5,037 nt of DNA from an uncultured Collinsella sp. GTDB lineage: Bacteria > Actinomycetota > Coriobacteriia > Coriobacteriales > Coriobacteriaceae. The stretch covers positions 1 through 5,037 of the forward strand of contig CAAENI010000185.1 in assembly GCA_900757285.1 (NCBI GenBank), in the 5' to 3' direction. The notes beneath the pieces were generated by a model. The model saw only the letters and a list, made by a program, of their open reading frames with translations. It had not been told where the DNA came from and did not search any database. The translations under genes were made by a program, and so were the position numbers. Numbering within the stretch: position 1 is the first letter of the stretch; each line of letters opens with the position of its first letter. Below are positions 1 through 4,707 of this stretch, in pieces.

Positions 1-301
1 GACGCAGCCGGCGGGCTTTGTAAAGCAGCCCAATAGCGTGATGCCTATGCTGCGTCGCGTGTATCGTCACTATCCGGAGTTTGTTGCGGCGCTTGAGCAC
101 CGGCACGAGGTATATAACGCCACGCTCGACGACCTGGCGCGTCGCGAGGCCGCTGGCGAGATCTTTGTGGTGCGGCCGAGCGAATCGGTGAAGGTGCCGT
201 CGCTGTGCCGCGAGCCCGAGGAACTCGAACGCATCTATCAGATCGGCCGTCGCGATGCGGAGGCGTCTTTGTCCGCGCTGGAAACGTATCTGGCGGGGTA
301 G
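1..301 (+). CDS. Patatin-like phospholipase family protein, C-terminal end (partial)
   Basis: This is the 3' end of a gene that begins upstream of the window. The reading frame is open from base 2 with no stop, so a start at the GTG at 38 is not needed. The roughly 99 visible residues resemble the C-terminal region found after the catalytic domain in bacterial YjjU-type patatin-like proteins. Recognisable parts are a MLRRVYRHYPEFVAALEHRH segment, a Tyr-Asn before a helix, IFVVRPSESVKVPSL, then a conserved helix reading ERIYQIGRRDAEASL near the end. In this family the missing N-terminal part holds the Ser-Asp dyad (GxSxG and DG[GA]) that hydrolyses acyl esters of lipids, so catalysis cannot be judged here. 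The gene converges on the thiamine operon, with a repeat-filled gap between them. Family assignment is by recognition of the C-terminal pattern only. Confidence 0.75.
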   Translation, partial: TQPAGFVKQPNSVMPMLRRVYRHYPEFVAALEHRHEVYNATLDDLARREAAGEIFVVRPSESVKVPSLCREPEELERIYQIGRRDAEASLSALETYLAG

Positions 302-322
302 GACAAGCTGCCGCGGACTCGG

Positions 323-508
323 CGGAAAGCGCGTCCCAGAATGAGCGCTCAGAACGGGTTGCAGTTTCCCAAACGGTGGGGTTTCGGAAAGTTCGTCCCG
401 GAATATGCGTTCAGACTGGGACGCAGTTTCCCGCTGGCTCTCTATACGGAAAGCGCATCCCAGAATGGACGTCCAAACTGGGATGCGCTTTCCGCTCTTG
501 AAGATATG
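323..508. repeat. Three tandem palindromic units, 62-nt period
   Basis: Three units begin at 323, 385 and 447, exactly 62 nt apart, each opening with CGGAAAG. About 48 nt of each unit is conserved (38 of 48 positions between units 1 and 2, 36 of 48 between 1 and 3 by eye), followed by 14 unrelated bases. Each unit can form a stem between its first 17 nt and offsets 31-47. The stem is perfect in unit 3, about 13 of 17 in unit 2 and about 10 of 17 in unit 1. The centre of units 1 and 3 is a different but perfect 10-nt palindrome (TGAGCGCTCA and TGGACGTCCA). The array fills the gap between two convergent genes. It could be a REP-like element, a transcription-end structure, or both. No coding potential is credible here. 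Confidence 0.8.
447..494. terminator. Perfect 17-bp hairpin, possible bidirectional terminator
   Basis: Bases 447-463 (CGGAAAGCGCATCCCAG) are exactly complementary to 478-494, with a 14-nt loop that itself contains TGGACGTCCA. The hairpin lies between the convergent patatin-like gene and thiE, where a two-way transcription stop is expected. Neither side has a proper T tract, so it is not a classical intrinsic terminator. It may instead protect 3' ends or act as a repeat element. It is the intact third unit of the 62-nt array. No better terminator for thiE was seen: 495-537 holds only the 12-nt palindrome GAGCAGCTGCTC (517-528). Confidence 0.4.
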
Positions 509-537
509 AGGCTGCGGAGCAGCTGCTCGGCCTATGC

Positions 538-1233
538 CTATGCCTGCTGCCAGGTGTCGACAAGCTCCTTGGCCGCGGCGTAGGGATCGTCGGCGCTGCA
601 GACGGCGCTCACCACAAAGAAGCCGTCGACGCCGGTGGTCTTGAGCTGCGGCAGGTCGGCCATCTTTACGCCGCCGCCCACCACGATGGGCACGGGGCTT
701 GCCGCGTGGAGTGCGGCCAGGTCCTCAAAGCTTTTGGTGATGATAGAGCCGTCGGCCGCGCGTCCGCAGTCGCGCTTGGTCTCGGTCTCGTGGAGCGGGC
801 CGATGCCCAGGTAGTCGACTAGGCTCATGTCGGCGGTCTTGACGTACTCGAGCATCTCCTCGCAACGGGCCGAAAGGCCCACGATGGCATCGGGGCCCAA
901 AAGTTTGCGGCAGACCTCGACGGGAATATCGCTCTGGCCCACGTGCACGCCGTCGACAGCAATGCCCTGCTCGCGCGCGGCGAGTACGCAGTCCAGGCGG
1001 TCGTCGATCAGCAAAGCGACCTGACCGGTCTTGCCAGCCTGTGCGATTGCCTGCGCGGCGTCGCCGGTCAGCGCGATGATCTCGCGGGCGCTTGCCACCT
1101 TGGAGCGCACCTGGATGCAGGTAAAGCCGGCATCGAGTGCCTGGGCCACCACATCGCCCACGGGGCGCCCGAGCGTGTTTTCGGGGCCGAGTACCAGATA
1201 GGCCGAGATATCAAGGTTGTCGCGGATGCTCAT
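538..1233 (-). CDS. thiE: Thiamine phosphate synthase
   Basis: ThiE condenses HMP pyrophosphate with hydroxyethylthiazole phosphate, releasing pyrophosphate and giving thiamine phosphate, in the cytoplasm. The 231-residue product has the usual family length and a TIM-barrel motif series: QVRSK at 41-45 (Gln, Arg and Lys of the pyrimidine/diphosphate site), LIDDRLD at 75-81 (Mg-binding Asp), DGVHVGQSD at 94-102 (second Mg-binding Asp), a Ser in VGLSAR near 121, GIGPLHETETKRD at 143-155 (thiazole phosphate-binding Thr and Lys), VVGGG at 184-188 and VVSAV at 207-211. The usual LINDR Asn is Asp here, a variation I believe is tolerated in the family. The start is well supported by AGGAGG about seven bases upstream. 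Its ATG overlaps the stop of the preceding gene as ATGA, suggesting translational coupling. It is the last gene of the TPP-controlled operon. Confidence 0.95.
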   Translation of the reverse strand: MSIRDNLDISAYLVLGPENTLGRPVGDVVAQALDAGFTCIQVRSKVASAREIIALTGDAAQAIAQAGKTGQVALLIDDRLDCVLAAREQGIAVDGVHVGQSDIPVEVCRKLLGPDAIVGLSARCEEMLEYVKTADMSLVDYLGIGPLHETETKRDCGRAADGSIITKSFEDLAALHAASPVPIVVGGGVKMADLPQLKTTGVDGFFVVSAVCSADDPYAAAKELVDTWQQA

Positions 1234-1571
1234 CGTGCTTCCTCCTGCTTTTTGATCTGTGCTTCCATGCGCTCGAGTTTGCCGGTCATGGTGTCGGTAA
1301 ATCCGGGTCGAATATCGGCTTTGAGCACGACTTCGGTGCGGATGCCCTTGCTCGCCAACACAAAGGTTGCGTCGCGCACGACCTGCATGACCTCGTCCCA
1401 GTCGCCCTCGATCTCGGTGAACATCGAGGTGGTGCGGTTGGGAAGGCCGCTCTCGCGAATGACACGCACGACCTCGGCGACCTCGGCGGACAGCTCATCG
1501 CCGGTACCGCATGGGGCGATGGCCACGGCGACGAGTGTGTTCATGCCGGCATCGGTTGCGGGCTCGGACAT
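1230..1571 (-). CDS. MTH1187/YkoF-like thiamine-binding protein
   Basis: This 113-residue protein belongs to the small thiamine-binding family once called DUF77 (Thiamine_BP, MTH1187 type), a ferredoxin-like fold of about 100 residues that forms oligomers. Visible signatures are VAVAIAPCGTGDELSAEVAE at 14-33, RESGLPNRTTSMFTEIEGDW at 39-58 followed by DEVM, and VVLKADIRPG near 81-90. Members of the family bind thiamine or its pyrimidine precursors and are often found beside thiamine synthesis or HMP transport genes. It has no signal peptide or membrane segment, so it should be cytoplasmic. The start at 1571 was chosen because GAGGAGG lies 8 nt upstream inside the end of thiM. The next Met, residue 10, has no ribosome site. 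It sits 3 nt after thiM and overlaps thiE by 4 nt. Whether it buffers thiamine, senses it or hands over an intermediate is unknown. Confidence 0.88.
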   Translation of the reverse strand: MSEPATDAGMNTLVAVAIAPCGTGDELSAEVAEVVRVIRESGLPNRTTSMFTEIEGDWDEVMQVVRDATFVLASKGIRTEVVLKADIRPGFTDTMTGKLERMEAQIKKQEEAR

Positions 1572-1574
1572 GGC

Positions 1575-2414
1575 TTATGCCTCCTCGAGCTCGAGTCGGT
1601 TATCGGCAATGTCCTGGGCGGTCGCGCGGTAGAGCTCGTCGATAAAGGCGGCCTTAAAGCTTGCCGGGGCATCGGCGACAGCGGCGGCACGCGTGCCGGC
1701 AACGTTGTAGACGGCGGCACCGCAGACGGCTGCCGTAAACGGATCGGCGGCGCAGGCATACACGGCCAGCACGCCGCCCTGCGAGCAGCCGCAACCGGTG
1801 ATCTTGGACATGAGCGGGCTGCCGCCGTGGGACTTGGCCACGGTTGTGCCGTCGGTAATCAGGTCGACTTCGCCCGAGACTACTACGGCGCCGCCGGTGT
1901 AGCGGGCGAGCGCCACGGCGGCATCGCGGGCAGCGTCGACCGTGTCGGTGGTATCGACACCGCGCACGCGGCTCAGATCGGCCGCCTCACCCTCAAGACC
2001 CCACAGGCCGGCGAGCGCGATGATCTCGGAGGCGTTGCCGCGCACGATGGCGGGCTTGTACTGCTTGAGTTCGCTTACCAACTGGGTGCGCAGGCTACCG
2101 ATGCCCAGGCCAACCGGATCGAGCACCCAGGGCTTGCCGGCGTCGTGTGCCGCCTTGGCCGCGCGGGGAATCGTCTGCTCGTAGATGGGGAAGAGCGTAC
2201 CCATATTGAGATAGATGGCGCCGCCGCCGGCAACGAGTGCCTCGCCCTCGTCGGGCAGATAGACCATGGCGGCCGATCCGCCCACGGCGAGCTGTGCGTT
2301 GGCGACAAAGTCAATCGTCACCGTGTTGGTGATGGAGCCTGCCATCGGATTGGTGGCGCGAATCTCCCCCACGGCCTTGATCACATGTTGCTTAAGCTGT
2401 TCCGAATCAATCAC
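1575..2414 (-). CDS. thiM: Hydroxyethylthiazole kinase, GTG start
   Basis: ThiM phosphorylates 4-methyl-5-(2-hydroxyethyl)thiazole with ATP, a salvage step that supplies one ThiE substrate. Numbering from the GTG start gives 279 residues, close to the usual 260-275. Ribokinase-like motifs are clear: ITNTVTIDFVANAQLAVGGS at 28-47 (substrate site), YLNMGTL at 68-74, PWVLDPVGLG at 95-104, IVRGNASEI at 123-131, VVVSGEVDLITDG at 177-189, and ITGCGC at 205-210, where Cys210 matches the conserved active-site Cys and the Gly-rich anion hole. A longer frame reaches an ATG at 2513, but that would translate the terminator and part of the riboswitch. The GTG at 2414 has AAGGAGG 8 nt upstream, so it is preferred. 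First gene of the thiM, thiamine-binding protein, thiE operon. Confidence 0.95.
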   Translation of the reverse strand: MIDSEQLKQHVIKAVGEIRATNPMAGSITNTVTIDFVANAQLAVGGSAAMVYLPDEGEALVAGGGAIYLNMGTLFPIYEQTIPRAAKAAHDAGKPWVLDPVGLGIGSLRTQLVSELKQYKPAIVRGNASEIIALAGLWGLEGEAADLSRVRGVDTTDTVDAARDAAVALARYTGGAVVVSGEVDLITDGTTVAKSHGGSPLMSKITGCGCSQGGVLAVYACAADPFTAAVCGAAVYNVAGTRAAAVADAPASFKAAFIDELYRATAQDIADNRLELEEA

Positions 2415-2422
2415 TGCACATG

Positions 2423-2429
2423 CCTCCTT
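2423..2429 (-). promoter_or_regulatory. thiM ribosome binding site, decides the GTG start
   Basis: On the minus strand AAGGAGG is followed by 8 bases and then GTG (2414-2412). It is the only strong site near the conserved start of ThiM. The site lies inside an 11-nt stretch, AAGGAGGCATG (2429-2419), that is complementary at 10 of 11 positions to CATGCCGCCTT (2481-2471) just upstream of the terminator. It could therefore be hidden in readthrough RNA. Confidence 0.8.
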
Positions 2430-2436
2430 GGCATAG

Positions 2437-2466
2437 AAAAGGGGCGCTGTGCATAGACAGCGCCCC
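2437..2466 (-). terminator. Intrinsic terminator of the riboswitch expression platform
   Basis: On the minus strand GGGGCGCTGT and ACAGCGCCCC form a perfect 10-bp, GC-rich stem with a 6-nt loop (CTATGC), followed at once by TTTT. It lies between the TPP aptamer and the thiM ribosome site, where a ligand-controlled transcription stop is expected. The + strand side has no T tract, so it should act only on the thi operon. The visible competitor for the stem is weak: CCTGT (2508-2504) in the aptamer can pair with ACAGG (2469-2465) at the base of the stem. Confidence 0.88.
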
Positions 2467-2478
2467 TGTAAAGGCGGC

Positions 2479-2570
2479 ATGCTCCCTACGCCAGCATTAA
2501 CTGACAGGTTCAAAGGATTGGGTCCATTGCCCTCTCAGCCTTGTGGTTTGCACCGCCGGCACTCCCGCAT
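2479..2570 (-). ncRNA. TPP riboswitch aptamer (THI element)
   Basis: The minus strand carries the conserved THI-box blocks in order: GGGAGTGCC (2566-2558), GGCTGAGAGG (2540-2531), GGACCC (2525-2520), CCTTTGAACCTG (2516-2505) and TTAATGCTGGCGTAGGGA (2500-2483). The CTGAGA block recognises the pyrimidine of TPP and the GCGTAGGGA side lies by the diphosphate. P1 appears short: ATGC (2570-2567) with GCAT (2482-2479). A CAG/CTG stem closes the TTAATG loop. The aptamer lies directly upstream of thiM and is followed by an intrinsic terminator, so TPP should switch off the whole thi operon by transcription attenuation. The assignment rests on the linear motif order. A covariance model scan was not possible. 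Confidence 0.95.
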
Positions 2571-2587
2571 CGAATCTGTTGTTCCCT

Positions 2588-2616
2588 ATACTAGCGCACC
2601 TGCTAAAAAGGGACAG
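2588..2616 (-). promoter_or_regulatory. Weak candidate promoter of the thi operon
   Basis: Reading the minus strand, TAGTAT (2593-2588) matches four of six -10 positions and would start RNA around 2581, just before the aptamer, which is the right place. A 17-nt spacer puts CTGTCC (three of six) at -35, inside the left arm of the REP-like repeat. The position fits well but the hexamers are poor. Confidence 0.35.
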
Positions 2617-2699
2617 GTTTATTTTGGCAGGTGGCGACTGGGGCGTTACATTTTCCCAGATAAAACCTGCCAAAATGAACCTGTCCCTTATTGGCAGGT
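2598..2699. repeat. REP/BIME-like composite inverted repeat
   Basis: Two 35-nt arms (2598-2632 and 2665-2699) are inverted copies: 32 Watson-Crick pairs, two G-T pairs (2604 with 2693, 2620 with 2677) and one A-A mismatch (2607 with 2690). The 32-nt loop has an inner CTGGG/CCCAG stem (2638-2642, 2655-2659). Each arm also begins with ACCTGC and ends with GCAGGT, so each arm is a smaller palindrome-ended unit in its own right, and the whole resembles two REP units in inverted orientation. The arm core GGGACAGGTT(C/T)ATTTTGG is of a kind I recognise as recurring between genes in varied bacteria, sometimes linked to Y1 (RAYT/IS200-like) transposases. That link is background knowledge, not shown here. 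No transposase lies in the window. Confidence 0.85.
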
Positions 2700-2708
2700 C
2701 GTTACAAT
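2681..2708 (+). promoter_or_regulatory. Weak candidate promoter of the HAD-LysR pair
   Basis: TACAAT at 2703-2708 matches five of six -10 positions and would give a leader of about 22 nt before the HAD start. A 16-nt spacer places CTGTCC (three of six) at -35 within the right arm of the repeat. The -10 is plausible; the -35 is weak. Confidence 0.35.
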
Positions 2709-2736
2709 GGTTACGGTGAAAATGACGGGGGACTCT

Positions 2737-3645
2737 ATGATCAAACTTGTGCTGACCGATATGGACGATACGCTGATTCCGGCTGGGCATGACGGCGCCA
2801 GCGACTACGCCATTGAGGGCATTCATGCCATGCAGGCGGCGGGTCTGCACTTTGGCCCGGTTTCGGGTCGTCAGCCGTCCGCGATGGGTTGGATGTTCAA
2901 AAATTGTTCCGAGTGTTTTTCGACCGGTGCGTTCTGTAACGGCCAGGTGATGTTTGTCGACGGCGAAGTAGTCGCTTCGCGCGCGACCGACAACGATGCT
3001 CTGATGCGTCTGGCCGATTACCTCGAGCAAGAGACCGACGATACATTTCTAAAAGTCTACAGCCTGGGCGATGACTTTTGGGGCAACGATGCCTATTGCG
3101 TGACGAGCAATCCTGAGCGCGTTCGTCGCGCCATGGAGTCGGGCGGCAACGCGTGGCTCAAAGGCGAAGAGGCCCCGTGCCGTCCCGTCGTCGATGACGC
3201 GCCGGTGTTTAAGGCGAATATCTGGAGTGCCCGTTCGCGTGTGGAGCTCGCGGAGCTACGCGAGCGCGTTGCCGCTGAGGTGCCGGAACTCTCGCTTGTG
3301 TTTCCCAACAACCGAGTGCGTCTGTTCGACATCCTTCCGGCTGGTTGGGACAAGGGCTGCGCTGCGCTGGAGCTGGCGCGTGCTTTGGGCTTGACGCCCG
3401 ACGAGGTGGCCGTATTCGGTGATTCTGATAATGATTTGCCCATGATCGATGCCGTTCCCAACTCCGTTGCAGTCGCCAATGCCAACGAGGCCGTCACGGC
3501 GGCAGCGCGCTGGCATATCGGCACTGCGGCAGACGATGCGGTCGCCGGGGCTCTACATCAGATCGCCGCCTGCGCCACGACGGGGGAGATGCCGTCGTTT
3601 ATGCGCCTGCCGGGTACTGCCGACGCGAATCTCACGAACAGCTAA
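2737..3645 (+). CDS. Cof-type HAD-IIB family phosphatase
   Basis: A 302-residue cytoplasmic Mg-dependent phosphohydrolase of the haloacid dehalogenase superfamily. All four motifs are visible: motif I DMDDT at 8-12 (nucleophile Asp8, acid-base Asp10), motif II Ser43 in GPVSGR, motif III Lys206 in GWDKG, and motif IV GDSDND at 228-233. The long insert between motifs II and III is the C2-type cap, and FDILPAGWDKGCAALELA is the usual Cof/YidA signature. The substrate cannot be read from sequence. Sugar phosphates, flavin or pyridoxal phosphates and HMP-PP are all known for relatives. The ATG at 2737 puts motif I at residue 8, as is usual, with GGGGGA 4 nt upstream. An in-frame ATG at 2722 would add five residues, and a much longer frame from 2449 would run through the riboswitch region and is rejected. 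It is followed 10 nt later by a LysR gene, probably in one operon. Confidence 0.9.
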   Translation: MIKLVLTDMDDTLIPAGHDGASDYAIEGIHAMQAAGLHFGPVSGRQPSAMGWMFKNCSECFSTGAFCNGQVMFVDGEVVASRATDNDALMRLADYLEQETDDTFLKVYSLGDDFWGNDAYCVTSNPERVRRAMESGGNAWLKGEEAPCRPVVDDAPVFKANIWSARSRVELAELRERVAAEVPELSLVFPNNRVRLFDILPAGWDKGCAALELARALGLTPDEVAVFGDSDNDLPMIDAVPNSVAVANANEAVTAAARWHIGTAADDAVAGALHQIAACATTGEMPSFMRLPGTADANLTNS

Positions 3646-3655
3646 GGAGACAGCC

Positions 3656-4552
3656 ATGAAGCTCCAGCAGCTCAGATATGTCGTCAAAGTTGCCGAATGC
3701 GGCAGCATTACCGAGGCCTCGCGCCGGCTCTTTGTGTCGCAGCCTTCGATTACCGCATCGATCCGCGATCTCGAAAACGAGATGGGTGTGCATATCTTTG
3801 AGCGCACCAACAAGGGCGTCATTGTGTCCGAGGAGGGCGAGACCTTCTTGGGCTACGCGCGCCAGGTGCTCGACCAGGCCGACCTGCTCGAGGGCAAGTA
3901 CAAGGGCACATCCGAGCAGGTGCCGCACTTTAGTGTGAGCTGCCAGCATTATTCCTTTGCCGTTAACGCGTTTGTTGACGTGATCCGCGAGTTCGATGCC
4001 GCGCGTTACGACTTCACCCTGCGCGAGGAGCAGACTCACGAGATTATCGAGGATGTCGCGCATATGAAAAGCGAACTGGGCATCCTGTACTTATCCGAGC
4101 ATAACCGCGAGGTTATCGAGCGCATGCTTGCCGCCAACGAGCTCGTATTCGAGGGGCTCTTCTGCGCCACGCCGCATGTCTTCGTGTGCGCAGACCATCC
4201 GCTGGCGGGCCGCTCGAGCGTGACGCTTGAGGACTTGGAAGACTACCCGTTCCTGTCCTACGAGCAGGGCAGCTATAACTCGTTTTACTATTCCGAGGAA
4301 CTGACCTCGACTTTTGAGCGTCGCAAGAATATCCGCGTGCGCGACCGTGCGACGTTGTTCAACCTGGCCATGGGCCTCAACGGCTACACGGTATGCTCGG
4401 GCGTGATCAGTCACGAGCTCAACGGTCCCGGCATCATCTCGATTCCGCTCGATGTAGACGAGTACATGGAGATTGGCATCATCACGCGCAAAAATACGAC
4501 GCTCACGCGCTATGGGCAGGCCTATATCGAAGCGATTCGTCAGCATATCTAG
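3656..4552 (+). CDS. LysR-family transcriptional regulator
   Basis: This 298-residue protein has normal LysR length. The N-terminal winged helix-turn-helix spans about residues 1-60, with QQLRYVVKVAECGSITEASR, LFVSQPSITASIRDLENEMG and IFERTNKGVIVSEEGETFL typical of the family. A linker helix follows to about residue 85. The rest is a two-lobed effector domain with PHVFVCADHPLAGRSSVTLE and DLEDYPFLSYEQG, resembling CysL/CysB-like regulators. The start has AAGGAG overlapping the HAD stop codon and 6 nt before ATG, so translation is probably coupled to the HAD gene. It lies just upstream of a MetE-like gene on the same strand, with a LysR-type dyad in the gap. I infer it controls that gene, most likely in response to a sulfur or methionine metabolite. 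The effector is not visible from sequence. Confidence 0.93.
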   Translation: MKLQQLRYVVKVAECGSITEASRRLFVSQPSITASIRDLENEMGVHIFERTNKGVIVSEEGETFLGYARQVLDQADLLEGKYKGTSEQVPHFSVSCQHYSFAVNAFVDVIREFDAARYDFTLREEQTHEIIEDVAHMKSELGILYLSEHNREVIERMLAANELVFEGLFCATPHVFVCADHPLAGRSSVTLEDLEDYPFLSYEQGSYNSFYYSEELTSTFERRKNIRVRDRATLFNLAMGLNGYTVCSGVISHELNGPGIISIPLDVDEYMEIGIITRKNTTLTRYGQAYIEAIRQHI

Positions 4553-4598
4553 GGTGCTGTGCTCCGCACGGTTCAAGTCTCTTTATTGCAGTCCAGAC

Positions 4599-4621
4599 TG
4601 ATATAGGAAGCATCTATATCA
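4599..4621. promoter_or_regulatory. LysR-type operator dyad
   Basis: TGATATAG, seven bases, then CTATATCA forms a perfect 8-bp dyad centred at 4610. It is AT-rich within GC-rich DNA and contains the T-N11-A pattern expected of LysR sites. It begins 47 nt after the LysR stop and 87 nt before the next start codon. TGATA and TATCA half-sites are also used by the LysR-type CmbR of streptococci in cysteine and methionine control, though with a different spacing. Binding by the neighbouring LysR protein is inferred. Confidence 0.6.
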
Positions 4622-4640
4622 AACTGTTATAAACGTATAT

Positions 4641-4669
4641 TTTACGATAGCCATATGAGCGCTCATACT
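4641..4669 (+). promoter_or_regulatory. Candidate promoter of the MetE-like gene
   Basis: TTTACG (4641-4646) and CATACT (4664-4669) each match four of six consensus bases, separated by 17 nt, with a start near 4676. That places the upstream dyad at about -66, the classic LysR recognition position. The -10 overlaps the perfect 14-nt palindrome TATGAGCGCTCATA (4654-4667), a possible second operator. An alternative -10, TATATT (4636-4641), has a better hexamer but no -35 and would put the dyad near -38. Confidence 0.45.
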
Positions 4670-4707
4670 CTGTCCCAGTAAAGCAACCAATGCAAAGGGA
4701 GATATCT

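Noticed and set aside
531..543. Short CCTATG tandem duplication at the end of thiE
   Set aside because: Two copies of six bases straddling the stop codon are within chance and suggest no function.
205..583. Two small + strand open frames (80 and 98 codons) across the convergent gap
   Set aside because: They run through the palindromic array and into the end of thiE. The similar peptide segments they encode only mirror the 62-nt repeats, and no ribosome site was seen.
1137..2456. A 439-codon open frame on the + strand opposite thiM, the thiamine-binding gene and thiE
   Set aside because: It is antisense to three well-supported genes with ribosome sites. Its composition (many Gly, Ala, His, Arg) is typical of the shadow frame of GC-rich coding DNA, and it spans the riboswitch terminator.
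2415..2513. Longer ThiM starting at an ATG at 2513
   Set aside because: It would place the start inside the aptamer, ahead of the terminator. The GTG at 2414 has a strong ribosome site and gives the normal family length.
2449..2736. N-terminal extension of the HAD gene by 96 codons
   Set aside because: It would translate through the antisense of the TPP riboswitch and the REP-like repeat, and HAD motif I belongs close to the N-terminus.
4559..4569. Possible terminator after the LysR gene (GTGC TCC GCAC)
   Set aside because: The stem is only 4 bp and no T tract follows, so it is too weak to call.
4091..4576. A 161-codon minus-strand frame opposite the LysR gene
   Set aside because: It is antisense to a clear LysR coding sequence and has no recognisable motif.
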